Below, in pieces: positions 13,301-27,360 of a DNA stretch of 64,000 nucleotides. Each line of letters starts with the position of its first letter. The first letter of the stretch is position 1. Below the pieces are notes generated by a model, which had not been told where the DNA came from, did not search any database, and saw nothing but the letters and a program-made list of their open reading frames with translations. Position numbers and translations under genes: made by a program. Source of the stretch: Rallus limicola (lineage: Eukaryota > Chordata > Aves > Gruiformes > Rallidae); contig JAKCOZ010000003.1 of NCBI GenBank assembly GCA_022605955.1, positions 56,420,179-56,484,178 of the forward strand, in the 5' to 3' direction.

Positions 13301-14637
13301 CATTAGGCAGTTGCTAACCTGATGATGATTGCAAGCCCACCAGTTGCTTTAGATGGTAATCTCAGAAGCCCTAAAATGTTCTTAAAAATCAGGATGAACT
13401 GAAAAACTGAAAATCAACATCAGTACCAGGTTTTGTTTATGTGTGAGTAACAGGAATTTAAGCTTTTTGAGCTGTCATTGCAGGTACATTAGTAGAAGGG
13501 TTTGTGTGACTCTTTATTTCATCTGACAGCGCTTACAAGTTCACAAATTGAAAACATAATGCAATAAAATGTGTTTTAACTTGTTGAAAACTAATGGTGT
13601 CATTCCTCCATGCTGTGTCCAGATTTCCAATGCAACTGGAATGCAGTATCAGGTCCTTTTGGAATAGGAATGATCAATGTATCTGAATCTGGCAATACAA
13701 GGAAAATTTGCTTATCTTACTTACATTTTTATGCTGACATACAATAAATATCACACCCAGGTACACACAAGAACCTGCTGCCTATTTGCTTTGTGATGGT
13801 AGTGGCATTTGTGCTTGGTTTTGGCTGCTTTTTTTTCCACTCTGAGCAGCATAAACACTTAGAAAAGCTGGCTGCTGCTGCTCTCTACCAGCATGCGATT
13901 CTGCACCTTTGCGCTAGAGGGGCCATGGGGAAGAGACCCTGCTCTGCAGAGCCCCTCCTCTGCACAGGATGCCAGGGCATGGATGCCAGATACCTCACCT
14001 CCCTACTTTCTAAATCTTAACTCCATCACATTGAGATTTTAACCACTGAATGTAATAATTTTAAATTACAAACCAGCATAATTTTTAATTAAGATTAACA
14101 ATTTTTAAATTATTAACCCAGGGAGTGCCTCTCCTCTGGGGCTGATTTTTCCACACATGGTCGTGCTCATGAGGGCAGTGCTGCCCACAAGCCCACTGTC
14201 ACAGCCTGGACAGCCTTTCTCCCATTGCCATTCCTAGTTCAGTAATTTTATCTTTTTATTTCCCAGGGGAATGAGGCAAATCTTACACTTTTCTGTTCCA
14301 ACACTAGAGTGAAAAGAACATTTTCCCTGCACTGTGAAAACACAATGACCCCACACTGCGAGATGAACAGTGCTGGGGCACTACTGGATATAATTATTTT
14401 AGTGATGCTATTTGCCTCCGCTTTCAGGTGGATTGCAGAGCAGTTTTTGAGGCAAGGATCGGTGCTTGAGTTAGGGCTGGGGCGTAAGGTTGTAGAAAGG
14501 AAATAGGGACCATGTAGAGAGCAACATCTTTGGATGAGCTTTGCAGAGAACAAAGTAGCTCACCTCCTCCTAGTTCCTGTTAAAGAAGCACAAAAAGAGC
14601 TTTCTTGCTTGATTATATGGTGTACATGTCCACATGC

Positions 14638-14684
14638 ACATATGTATATGTTTTTATATATATATATGTTTATATATATACATG
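14638..14684. repeat. (TA)n / TATG-rich simple repeat
   Basis: Alternating TATA and TATG units with two TTTATATA blocks. It is partly self-complementary and could form a hairpin. Confidence 0.88.
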
Positions 14685-17600
14685 AAGTCTTGAATCATTC
14701 TTAAAAAATCTTCTCAGGGAAGAGAAGCTTATAAAAATCAAGCAGCTGGAAATTAAGAGGAAGGAAATTCATCCAGGCTGTTTAAAATCCTAAATCTCAT
14801 TTATGGCCTCTTTTAAAACAGGTCGATTGAATATGTGAGTGTTCCTTGTAATAAATAGATGTATTTTATTGTGCTGTCAGATTATCTCATGGGAAAGATA
14901 CCAGAATCTTAAAAGCAATCATAATCTGGTTATCAGTTACAAACTCTATTGATTTATTTTTTAAATGAAAATGTAACTTGGAAAGTACAATATTTGCTTT
15001 TAAAATACGACAATTTTACTGACTTGTGTGGGTTGAGAATGAAAGAGGCAGCTGATGGAAAGTCTGCAGATCTGATTGAAGAATCAAACAGAAAATTACT
15101 CCTTCATGAGCTGAAGTATAGACAAATAGCCCAGTTTGCTGTGTTTATGATGGCTGTTACTGATCTGGGACCAGACAGAAAGCAGGGATTAATAATATTT
15201 TATTGCTGTTTAGGGAAATTTTAGATGGAGCCATTGTGATCCTTTACTGGTTAAAGCTTCATCAGGGAATTTTATTCTTGAGAAATAACTCCTCTGATAG
15301 TGAGTAAAGAAGCAGGAACTTCTTGCAGATGGTTTTTGCATGTCGATTGGGAATTGATACCTCTAGGACTAATGTCTGTGTTTATGATGCAGACTACAGG
15401 CACAGAAGACTACTTCATTAGGTATTTTTTCAAGTCACATAGGACAGGGAAAAATGTTCAGGAAAGCATATGTATGTCACTGAGACAAATTTTCAAATCT
15501 GCAACATAGATCAATAGGAACCAAAGAAAGAGAAAGAGAAAAAAAACCCAAATCAAACAAACCCCAGATATACATTTAACTGCTGCTGGAAGAGGTGTAC
15601 CAGGGCTGGAAACTCATCTCAGAAATGTCAAGCATAGACATTTCACAGATGCTTTTCCATTTCCATGGCAATAAGGAAGGGAGAAAAAACAGAAAGTGTA
15701 GAATTTAGGACATAAAGAGTCCAATGATGAGCTGCCTCAAAGGGTCCAGCAGCGCAGCCTCTTCACTGCTTCTTTCCTGATGTGCAGTGAGTCACTCTAG
15801 GAGGGAGAGCATTTGTCCACCATCTTCCCATCTCACCTTTTTTGTCCAACATAGGACTGTGCTCTTCTCTTGGTCTCTCTCCTCATGACAAACTAGCTTT
15901 GTGGACTTGCAGGGAGAGAAGAGTGTCTGGTAGAGCTTAGGTTTATTTCAGGAGTTTTGAGAAGGGGTACAGGAGACATATGGAGCGGGCATCCATCAAC
16001 CTGCATTCACTGGCTGGTGTTCATGTCCCCAGGTGCTGCTCTCTGGCCCCACATGCCACAGCTTCCATATAGATCCCATGGCTGTATCTGGTTTCTTTAA
16101 ACTCATCTTCCTCTCAGGTTTCTCAGATGATGGATTTAGTCATTACTATTTTGCATCCATTTACTCCTAGAAATGGGGTGGTATTACAGATTATTGATGG
16201 AAAAGTCTGCCTCCAACCCCTCTGAGGGAACCACAACATGCAGACACACTGACAGCCTGTTTTGCCTCTGAATTTGATTAGTTTTACTAGGACTGATGCA
16301 AGGCAGTGTCAAAATAAGCCTTTTATTATCCCATAGTCTGCCTGTTTCTTTGTGCAGCCCTAAACATACACTGAAAAACCATGAGCAGCCTCGCTAGGAT
16401 GCTAAATAAATCAGTATTTATGGACAAGCTAAAGGGTAAGAGAATAAGACAAAACCTTCTCTCTAACAATTGCATGTTGCTTATATTAATTAAAGCAACA
16501 AACCAAAATAAAGTTGTGCCATTTAAAATGAACTTGCCAGTAGCAAGTGAATGCACATGAGGCAGGATGGCTAATGAAAAGGATTGACTGATGATGAATA
16601 ATAAAACTTTGGGCACTTCAAAACTCATAATTTAAATAACCCTGTAATTAAGGGGTGAGGAAACAAAACAAAAAATAAACCGGGTGCCTTGAAAATTTTT
16701 TTTCAAATCTTTCAAGTATAAAAATCTGCAATCCAAGGAAAATATAAAATTCACAATTTCCATTGTGAGCCTTTCAAACTTAATATTAAAAGTATATCCA
16801 AATTAGTAAAAATACATGCACAAATAATAATCAGGTGAGCGTTAAAAAAACTGATATGGGTTTGTGTTTTCAGCAGGTCTGGTTTTCCTTTTCCAGAGAT
16901 TTTATACCAGAAAATCCTTATTCACAGCCGTGCATTTACATATTCAAGAAGGACATTCATTTTTATCACTTTCTTAGAAGGACCTAAACACCCTTTAGCT
17001 GCCCTGGTGAGAATAACCCAGGCAGCCTTTCTTTGGGTTTTAAAGAGAATAAGCTTCTTAATTTTAGCACCTTGTACCACTTCGTGGAGGCAAGCAGCGG
17101 GCCCCTCTGCAGAGAGCAGATGACAGGTGCATGCCATAAAACTGAATCAGCATTTGCATCCCAAATTAAAGAAAAAGATATTAAAGCTTGTTGATGGCAC
17201 CAGGCATGCAATTAGTCCCACTGATCTGGTGACACTGTTCACATGATTAAAGTTCTTCTATGACTCATAACAGAAATTAGACACATGTTCTCCTCTTTTG
17301 TAGTGACATGGTCACCTAGCATTTCTTGATCCTCTGAGGGTCTGCTGTTTGATGCAAAAATTTGTGTTTGATTATGTTGGGTTAAAGAAGAGGAATGGGA
17401 GAACAAGACTGATTTCGGTACTGTATTAGATTGCAAAGATATGAGCACTGGTATTTCAGAGGTTTTATGGATTTCTACTAAGAGTAAACTAGGGGTGGGG
17501 ATGAAACATTGACGTGAGGGAATGCTTGCTTGCTTTTTGTAACCTGCAGGTGTTAGCTCTACACCTGAAAAGCACCTAAAAGCATTGCCTCAGGGAAACT

Positions 17601-20600
17601 GATGCATAAACAGCAGCTTTTGCCCACAAAACCTAAGCTTCCAAAGCAAATTTTACCTTAAGTAAAACAGTAATCTTTTTTTTTCAGGAAAATAGTGCTG
17701 TCATGATTACACTTGGCAAGCCTCACTAGCTTTACAGTTGTTACATAGAATCACAGTGTTGGCCAACAGGATACAAATGTAGATGCAAGTCTCTCCAAAG
17801 AGAAAACAGCTTTGAAAGTTTGGTAAATTTTGGCAACTACTTTAGCAGTGAATTATTACTGAAAATAAATTTTTGCTTTGCAGTTACTCTGTTTTCCCTG
17901 AGAACTCCTGCTGATCCAGCTCAGGGACAGCAAATGCCGTGGTACCAGTTTCATAAGCTAAAGCAATACCTCAGTAAAGTATTAACACACATTTACAGCT
18001 GTCACCTAAGTACTGACTGGTTTAAAATAGATTATTCTTTGCATACAGAGCATTTGGCAGGCTGAACTGAGACGCTTAGATTACTTGATTGATTTCCATT
18101 TCTGTGATAACACGGTGTTTGTTCAGTCTTGCCTCCTGTTTGACGCCAGGGATAGGTATTTGCGCTCCAGAGTTTTCCCTCAGCCCCTTCCAAATATTGT
18201 GCGTACAAGAGTTGGCATTGCAGTTTGGTTTGTTGCTTGGAGACAGCTGCAGGGACGCACAGTGGCATAAATCACACCTGACTCTGTTGCTAAGGAAATA
18301 AGACTGTCTCCTGCTTTCCTTCAGGCCTTGTAATAAGACAGGCAAACAAAATTCGTATTCAGAATATTTAAAATATTACTTTAATTTAACAAAGGTGAAA
18401 AGGAAACTACATAATGCACATCTGTAATAGCTTTCCAGGGGAAAAAATACTGTGTTTTCTTTCTTCTGGAGGTGGTTGCTGGAAGCACAGGAATCAAACA
18501 CATTGTGTGATGGAGGAGAATAATTAGACACAATCTGGATTTGGGGCATAAAACCTCAATAAACATCTTGTTGGGTTTTTAAACTTGTAGAGTGGTGCCT
18601 GCTACTCACCCTGTTATGGATAATTTTTCAAAGAAAAAAAAAAACAAGAAAATTTTGCTACCAAAAGCATGATTATAAAAGTGAAAATCGGACCTGAGAA
18701 GCTAATTTTTCTTTCAGGAAGACCATCAAAGAAATGAATTTGTCAAGCTAATGAAGAATCACAGATGCATACTTCAGTTGTCCTTGACAAAATGTTCATT
18801 AAATAGTTAGCTAAGAAAATATATTTGGGGAAAACCAGAGAATTTGTGAACACATTTTTCATTCTCTCCCAGCTTTCCCTTAGGCCTCTTTCCTGAGAGA
18901 AAACTGGGGAGAGATATGAGTGCAAAGGCTGGTTGGATGGATCTATCCCTCAGAGCAGTGGGAAGGAGTCGGCATCCTCTGCTTGAAATTATTCTCTCCC
19001 TTCAGTGAAAGCAGCATGCAAATAACTTCCTTTTTGTAATCACAACTTCACAACACACAGGTTATGTTATTTTGACCTTTTTCAAATGAGACAAAATTTG
19101 ACATCTTTCACCCTTTTCAAAACCCAGGTAAGTCCCTAATCAATACAGTATACCAAATCTATGGGGTGCATTGTTCTGGAAACAACATTCATCACTACAG
19201 GGATACAAATCCCTGGAAATTTTACTCTTCAGAGGTATTTAGAGGTTTCAAGGTACCTAAACACTTAGAGTCTATTACCAGTATTGACACTGATTTGCAG
19301 GTCTCATAATTATTTCCTTATGTCTCATTTATTTATTTTGATTTATACAACCAATAAGGAAAGAACCTATCCCTGGCCCTAAGCGCTCCTCATAACCTTT
19401 GAGATGTCTCTTAAATGTCCCAAGCTTTATCAGACAAAACACAAGCAACAGTATTTACTGCCTCTTACAGATCTTATAAAGATGCCAGATTTAATGCCCA
19501 CTGTTTATCCTCCTGAGAAGTCCTTCATTCAGAATTCAAGAAAAGGAGCTTGGCTTTGTACGCTTGACCAGGGTACCTTTCTTTAGGAAAATGTCAGTCA
19601 ATGCAAATCTTCCCCAGTAATTCCTCCCTTCTATCACAGGGCTATGCTGATGGCAAGAATGGCTGATTCTGGTGATGGCTGGCGGAGGATCAGGTGATAG
19701 CTGGGTCCTGGAGTGTTCTCCACCACAGGAGCTGTGGGAGTCAGCTGCAGAGGCAAGCTGCAGAAATACCAAAGGAAGAACCCGCCCAGAATTTCACATG
19801 CACATTTAATCACCTGAAGACCAGTATGCTAACCATTCCTTCAGGTTATAAATTTGTATCGCATTAGTGAGCAGAGGTCTCTATTAGCATGCTGCTGTGA
19901 ACAACACCTGGGCTGAGGAATTCACTACTGAAGTAAATGAAGTGAATTGCAAGGAGAGGGAAAAGCAAGGAGATGGTGAGGGTCAGGGCAGTATGTATTC
20001 TGCCAGAGTGCCTGCCTAACCAGAGCAAGGCGTTTTGTAGGTGCAGTGCTGTAAATGGATTACAAGAAGAATTTAAAAGAAATTACTGTTCTTTCCCCTT
20101 TCTCCTGCCCTCTTATCTCTCAGACACCATCAGTTTTAGCAGAGTGATTCATTGCCTTTTCATACTTATATATTTAAATACTTTCTTTATATGTGTACAT
20201 GAAATGCCAGAATTTCCTTCTATATCTAGCAAGACTTCATTTTTTCAGGAACTGGGTATACAGTAAAAGGACATTCAGATTATACCAATGTTCTTTCATG
20301 AAGAATTTTTCTTTTTCAAAGGTATTATTCCTTGGTCAGAAAACCATTTATCCACTGCTGGCACACGCAGAGTTTCTGAAAGCCTTTGCTCTCATATTTC
20401 TCGTAATCGTCCTTCTTCATTGTCCTAGAGCTCCTCTCCATGCAGTAGAAAGAAGTAGCACTTCAAAACCAATCTAAGCTGAACTTCTCTAACTTACTAA
20501 AAGTTACTCAGAGAGTTGGGGTGGTGACTAATAGATATTCTCCTCTCAGAGTGTTGAAATCCCTCTAGTGTGGGTGGTGAATGATGTCCCAGCTGGACTT

Positions 20601-22476
20601 CCAACTTCAAGTGTGCATGCATGAAGCACATTTCCTAAAACTACTTTGCTCTTCTTGGAGGCAGCAGTTTCAAAGTACTTCACTTGCCTTCTGGGTTGCT
20701 TTTAGTTTGGCAGATGAAGGACATCTCTCTCCACACAGGTCAAGAAAATTTCCAACCTGGGATCCCAAGTCTGTTTCCAGGGAAAAATAACAGTTCAGGA
20801 GATCAGCACGTATTTCTGACTCTCATTTGCAATGGAAAAATAGCTCCTGCTTTTCATCCTCCTTCCACAACACTTCAGCTGTTTAGCCAACAATGTGACT
20901 TGCAAAGCTCCAGCAACATCCCAGGAAAAGCTGGAACAGCGCTCGAAGGCTCGCTCCCTCACATTTGGCGCTGAGCCTCCCATTGACTTCAAAGGGACAA
21001 GGATTTTACCCACTGTGCATCCTCAGACTGTGCACAATTCAAGTTGTTTATCATCCAGACCATTCACAAATCTCCTGCTGCCTCTTCCCTTTCAGCAGTG
21101 GAAAATTCTTTCAAAAATGAAATTCTAAAAATGGGATCAAGCTTGGTGGCTTTTTTACTTCATATGACTAGTTGAATAACACATCAACTCCCGTTTCTCA
21201 TATGGAATATGCTTAATATAACAATGAGGAGACATTGTCAGTCCATCTTTACAATATAGGTGCTGTTGAATATGCTGTACCATTTCCACACTGAGATTTT
21301 CTTAAAGTACTTCTGCACTGAATCAGTGTACATTTTCTTCCATTCATAAATAAGTATTGTCTGTGATATGCTTACATATGTAAACTTGCATAATCTGTTG
21401 ATTTACATAGAACTGCATCTCATCACTCTGCAACATAGAAAAAAATCTCATTAAAACAAAAGGCCACCTAAATCCTCAAACTGAACCTAGCACTTAGAAT
21501 TACACTAATTAAGCCTACATAAATACTTATGTTCTGTCACTGTGCTCTGCTCAGAAAGGTCTTAATTTGTCCAGAGAGCAACAAAAGTAAACATGGGAAT
21601 TTTCTTCTTTCCAGCTTCTTACCCTTGTCCAAATCTATCTGCTCCTTCTTTGCTTCTCGGTGCCTTTGCTGGCACTGCCCAGCCAGCGGCTGTGGACACA
21701 ACCCAGCTGTCCCCTGCCTCTCCAGGCACAGGCTCGGTCTCGGCCCCAGCGCCTGAGGAGCTTTCTCTGCACTGCAGCCTGCTGATGCTGGCATTCCCAG
21801 CAACCCCCTGACAGGCTTCTCCCGAGGCTAGCTGAGCTTCATTCTCAGATATGTGGGCTTCCCAAAGCTGTACTTACCACAAGGAAAACACCCTGGATCT
21901 CCCCTTACATGAAATAAAACAGTGTGCACATGGCTGGATTACGTTTCTGCTTTCCACAGCAGCAGCAATTGGAAATCAGTTGTTTTGCACACACAGGAAA
22001 GAGTATTTCAGTCAAGTTTGTGTATCTGTGTGCAGGTTACTGCAGAATTCTTTTGCTTTTCATTATCTTCTCTAAGTCCCCACTGATCCCCATGGACTAT
22101 GGAGCCAACATGAGGAAGAGCAGATGCTGCATATTATAGCACAGTCATGCTCTAACCTGTTCAGCCCTTGCAAAAGCACGTGTTGAAAGCAGCTGGTTTG
22201 AAAGGACAGGACAGGGAATATTTATTGCTGCAAAGGATCTTTTTTTCTTATTGTCTAAAAAAATTGTAATGAGAAAACTGAGTATCTGAAAAAAAAAGGG
22301 AGAACTAAAAGATCAGATGTATATTGAAGCAACGTGATGGTACACTGGGTTCAGGCAGTAAGTCGAGGACAGGAGCTACCCAGCACTGCTGTGGAAGCAG
22401 TGGGGCTCTGTTTTGTCATCAGAAGGAAACTTTGGATTTGCAAGTATCACTTTGAATTTAGACTCCACTTCCCTTA

Positions 22477-22513
22477 AAATATATATGTAAATGTTTTTTA
22501 TATATATATATTT
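22477..22513. repeat. AT-rich imperfect palindromic simple repeat
   Basis: AAAATATATATG is followed by TTTTTTATATATATATATTT, so the two halves are largely complementary. Confidence 0.8.
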
Positions 22514-25500
22514 CTAGTGCTTGCAGTAGGTGTTGTGGGGTTACATCATGAACAGCCATACGTCCAGTGTTGGCATCAGTCCTGCCACAAAGGGCTTGAG
22601 CACTGACTTTCCTTCCAGCTGCTCATCTCAACTGGCCCCATCCCTCCCACCACCCTCCTGCTGGGATCCATCTACCTTGCCCTCCATTTGATTTAGCTGA
22701 TGGCAAAAGACAACTCTTGAAGGGATGATTTTACTTTGGCCAATGTGTATTTTTCAGCAGGGTGTCAGGAAAACGCAACAGGATTTAAGGTGTTGAATCT
22801 AAAAAGGACGTGCCAAACCCCTCTTTGTTAGCGTATCACTGTATGTAGGTGCTTGAGTGGATTAAGGCCTTTATTCTGATCTCCGTGCCACTGCACCCAA
22901 TGATAAATAGTTAAAAATGGGTAAAATGGGAAAACACTGTTAAAATACTGTCAGGTTGTGAGGAACACCGGGTTAAAGCTGCAACCTGCATGACCATGAA
23001 GGTGTGCAGCGCTTGCAGTGCATTGAAGAACAGTTTGTAGGTTTCCCTCCTGTTCCCGAGCGGTGGGAGGAGGCTGGTCGGAGCGAGACGCCAGCTTCTG
23101 CCCTTCGCGTTGCTGTACAGCGCTTGTGGGTTTTGCAGGGAGAAGTCTGTGATCTGTTTAAACCTGGTATTTCCCAAGAGAATGAGGCAAATATTTTACA
23201 GCCCAGTGGCTAAAATGTGTGACTTTATATTGCAAAAAATAATGAGTTATAATCTTGAGGGGATTGTATTTTTATTAGGAATTCTCATATCTTCTATTCA
23301 CTCAGTGTCATACGGATCATTACATTTTCAAACTTAATTATCTTTATAATCCAGAGCTGCACTGCATTTAATAAAACTGTTTTTAACAACTTTTCATTCT
23401 GGTAGCAAGTTGTGGCATGCAGCAATTAGCAATTAGGGCCCAATCCTGCAGGAAGAAAATTCTGTTGGAAAACGACGCCTGATTTCCAATCTCTAGTTAG
23501 AAATATTTACAACATTTGGAATGGTTCATTAGGTACAGTGAGGTCAGACAATTAAGGTCTCAGGTGCATAATTTAATTTGCCATGTAGTGCAAGGGTGAA
23601 GCAGCAATTCAAAGCAGAGAGAAGTAGGGCTGCATCCATAGGAACTGGGAGGAGCCAGATGGCAGGAAGACGAGATGCTCTCGGAAGGACAAGCAAGACC
23701 AACTCCTGATCTACCCCATCACCCCAGGGGATGGAGGTCCAGGGGCAGAGGTAAGTCTCAGGACTCAGTCTCTAATCTCTTGATGATACCACCACCTTTG
23801 GATGTCAACTTTCTCCAACCACTTGTGGGATTCTTTTCCTCTGTTCATTACCACCTACTTTATCCCTTCTCTTATTCTGTCCTTCTTTCTCTTTCCCCTC
23901 ATTTTCTTGGGTGGGAAGAATAAATATCTCTGGTTTCAAGTAAGAAATTTTATGTTATTACACAGGATATTACTTTTCAGCAACGACCACACAGCATTCC
24001 TTACCATCACAAGGTGGAGAATGGCACACCATGGAAACACTGAATTCCTACAACTTGTGCACATCTCTGTTTCTCTAGTGTCTGTGGTGATGTCTTCCTA
24101 CCTCTTCCTCTAGGGAAGTCAGATGCATCACCACGCTCTGCCCTGCGTCCTGTACTACCCGACCTGCAAAGGGCAGGTTGGAATGACTGCACGCTCACAC
24201 CAACCATGGGGTGTATGTAATTATGAAGGAACATTACCACTCATCCCCTCAGCAGGAACTGACAGCAGCCTGTGAAATGTGGCTAGCATACCGATTCGAG
24301 CAGCGTGCTAAAATCTCATTAGTCCTGCTGACTATTTTCAACAGCTTTTGGGAGTGCTTCACTCCCATGCAAACAGCAAGAGCCTGTTTGGAAAGCCTCA
24401 TGCAGGATGCAGAAAAGCATCTTTCAGGAAACATGACTCCAGTTTCCAAGAGTGGAATGGAGCACTGTTGACACTTTGCAGCTCCTGTTAGAAAGTCTCT
24501 GTGTCATTCATCATCCTTTCTATTTAAAAAACACTTTTCATCTCGAGTGGCTTTGCACATAAGCACAGTATATGCTATAAGCATCAGCTATTAAACAACC
24601 GATACTAGTTTTCCAGCCAGGAGATCCAAATCCTACTGAATTCAGTGGAGTATTTTCATTATCTGCGCTGATTTTGGACTATTCTCCAACAGGCACAGAA
24701 ATTAATATAATTTGTTTATTTCTGCTTAATACTAATTTCCTAAGTAGCCATTATACTTTTATTTGCTTTCACTATTTTCTCATTGATATGCAGTTGCCAT
24801 TTATTTTATTCTCTTTTAAGTAACATTTACTAGAAAACATGAATAGTTTAACTGAATTTTGCTCTTTTAAAAATAATCCTACCAAAAAGAAACAGGAACT
24901 ACATAATAGTGCATATGTGCTTCTCAGTCATAGCCAAGATCAATTACAAGATGTCATTCTGAACATCTTGATGGTAAAGAAACAGTTGTAAAATCCGAGA
25001 CTCCCTTTATATAGCATTCAATTTCCATACTTTAACAAATAAAAAAGTACTTCAATAGTATTTAGAAATACTATTTTCCTCTTCTCCCTCAGTTGCTAAA
25101 TAGCCTGGTAGGTCTGAACTAATCCTAAATGGCTGATATATACAAACTGATTGCATCTTCTATATCTGATGGTCTCCTGTAAATTCCTGCAAACACTATT
25201 CACTTCTGATTATATCATTCATTTCATTCCTACTACCTTCACTGATTCTTTTCATTGTATGGATTGTCTTTTCTTACCACTATGTAAGAACATAATATAT
25301 ATTGTCTTTTTTTTTTTTATATTGACTTAGCTCTGTCTTTCATTTTAAAGGGTTTTTACCCTACCTTGAATGTTCCTACTTTGTTTATGTTGGCTGCAAT
25401 CCCAAAGCAAGATCTCAGCATCCATACAATCTGAATTCTTCTGGAGTGCATTGTCTAGTATAGCACTGTGTTTTTGTGATGAGTTCAGTGAGACTGGTTA

Positions 25501-26210
25501 AAGTTTTCTCTCCAACCAAAGGGCTCTGTTATCTGACAAAATTATGTAGAGTCATGGGACTATCTGACTGCCTTGAAAACTTTCCATTCTTTTTTGCTGT
25601 TGCTGGAAAACCTATAATTTAGGAAGTTGGGTTTGGGCTTTTATTTCTTGTCTACCAAAGTGGAAATTTTCATATTGGTAGTCTTTTGTGACCACACCAA
25701 CAGTACATTGAGTGGCCACATGAATTACGATCAGCGGTGAATCTTGCTTCTGCATTGCTAGTGGAAACTACGCTGCTAAACTAGTTCATTTTGCTCCTAC
25801 TGTTATTAAAACATGGTTTTCTACCTTGAGAATGTACTGAAATTCATATGCTTGAATCAGTATTTCCTTGCTTGTTCTTTGCCAGGCTAAAACTGTGTCC
25901 TTCAAGTCACAGAGAAAATGTTCATGAACTTCTGTAGAAAATTTTAAAATATTTTGAGGTCTGTTTAGAAATATAAAGCCACCTCTTTTTCATCCTTCCC
26001 TGTACTGAAGTTACATCCTTTGCTGTGATTTTATAGCACTGGTTAGAAAATAGGTCTTTTTATGTTTTGTCTTTGCTGCTCTTGGTAATGCAGTAACACC
26101 AACAGAACCAAACTTGTTTGCTTTTAACCAGGCAGGAAAAGTAGCAACTGCTATCTTTTTAAGCGAACACCGTAGGTGAGAAACAGTATTACTTTGCATG
26201 ACAAACTTAG

Positions 26211-26275
26211 AAAAAAAAAAAAAAACCAAAACCAACCCACAAGCCCTCCCTCCCCCTCAAAAAAAACCCCCAACA
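26211..26275. repeat. A15 homopolymer followed by A/C-rich low-complexity tract
   Basis: Fifteen A residues from 26,211, then CCAAAACCAACCC-type sequence and a second A run followed by a C run. Confidence 0.9.
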
Positions 26276-26400
26276 TTGAAAAATATTCTTCAGAGAGGAG
26301 TAGCTACGGTGAAACTAATTTCCACCTGAGGACTGAATACAAATATTATCATTTGTCTTGTAGCCTCTTTATATCAAAGTTTCCAGAATTTGGTTAATTA

Positions 26401-26590
26401 TCATAGATTTATAGCATCACAAAATGGTTTGGGTTAGCAGGAACCTCAATGCCCAACTAGTTACAACCCCCTTGCATGTGCAGAGACACCCTCCACCAGC
26501 CCAGGCTGCCCAAAGCCCCATCCAGCCTGGTCTTGAACACTGCTGGGGAGGGGGCAGCCACAGCTTCTCTGGGCAGCCTGTGCCAGGGTT
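26401..26590 (-). mobile_element. CR1 LINE 3' end
   Basis: It starts TCATAGATTTATAGCATCAC, then GGTTTGGGTTAGCAGGAACC (the CR1 3' UTR in reverse), the CACCAGCCCAGGCTGCCCAA block, and ends at GGCAGCCTGTGCCAGGGTT. 5'-truncated after about 190 bases. Confidence 0.9.
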
Positions 26591-27360
26591 TTAATATGCA
26601 TTAAGACACCTGTACTCCCCTGTGTCCTCTGTATATTATTGTAATGTATCTGTACTGCTTGTAAAGTGTGCAAGTAAAACCATATAATCTTTATATTAAC
26701 TCATCCTGTTCATAGCCTCTGTAGCTCACAACAAAGAATGGGGCTAACATTAACGTTCTGACATTTGTCAGCTGCCTAGAACAAGTATGTCTCTTTTTCA
26801 GAATCAGTATCAGCATCATCAAGAATGCTGAGATTTTCTTAGTAGAGAATAACAAATCAGACTGCAGAACAAACCACATTTTCTTTTGCCTGAAAAGCAG
26901 AAATAAACATTCTTTCCCATAAAAAGAGGAAAAGTTTATTTACACTGTTTCTACAAGGCTTTTTTTCCTGTATGCTCAGAAACACTGTAAGCTGTTTTGA
27001 CAGGATGAATACTGCTAAATGGAGATTGCTTAATGAATGCAAGGTGAGGTTGTGAAAGTAGCCAGATGAAGTACAAAATGACAACAGAAACACTTGTCAC
27101 CTCTTCTATTCACCGATACGGTCATTTAAAAAACATATCTTCTCTTATTCAATCAGTCCACTTTGACTCTTTATGATTATATGTGCTTGCCTTACAGATA
27201 AAAATGACATTTTACACCTGTTAGCCATGAACAGTAAAAAAGCTGAGAATAAGGTGGAGCCACTGTGTTGTCAGGTAACAAGAAGAGAATGGGAACTCAG
27301 CTGCAGACAACAGGAAGAGCTTTGCTGCCCATATGCAGCTGATGGCATCATTTCTTGATG
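26591..27360. other. Intergenic, no gene recognised
   Basis: AT-rich sequence between two CR1 fragments. I see no gene, RNA or repeat. Confidence 0.5.

Larger units (their letters stand above)
10351..26400. other. Long intergenic stretch, no gene recognised
   Basis: Sixteen kilobases without a convincing gene. It holds an A13 tract (10,602-10,614), TA-rich simple repeats (14,638-14,684; 22,477-22,513), an A15 plus CA-rich tract near 26,211-26,275, a possible 20-base CR1 terminal scrap near 17,745, a local CpG-rich patch at about 23,000-23,125, and two short motifs resembling very old sauropsid repeats (20,975-21,015; 23,434-23,455). The ORFs here are all below about 125 codons and I recognise none. 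Confidence 0.5.

Noticed and set aside
17740..17770. TAGAATCACAGTGTTGG, like a CR1 3' terminus
   Set aside because: Only about 20 bases resemble CR1 and nothing CR1-like follows, so it is too short to support.
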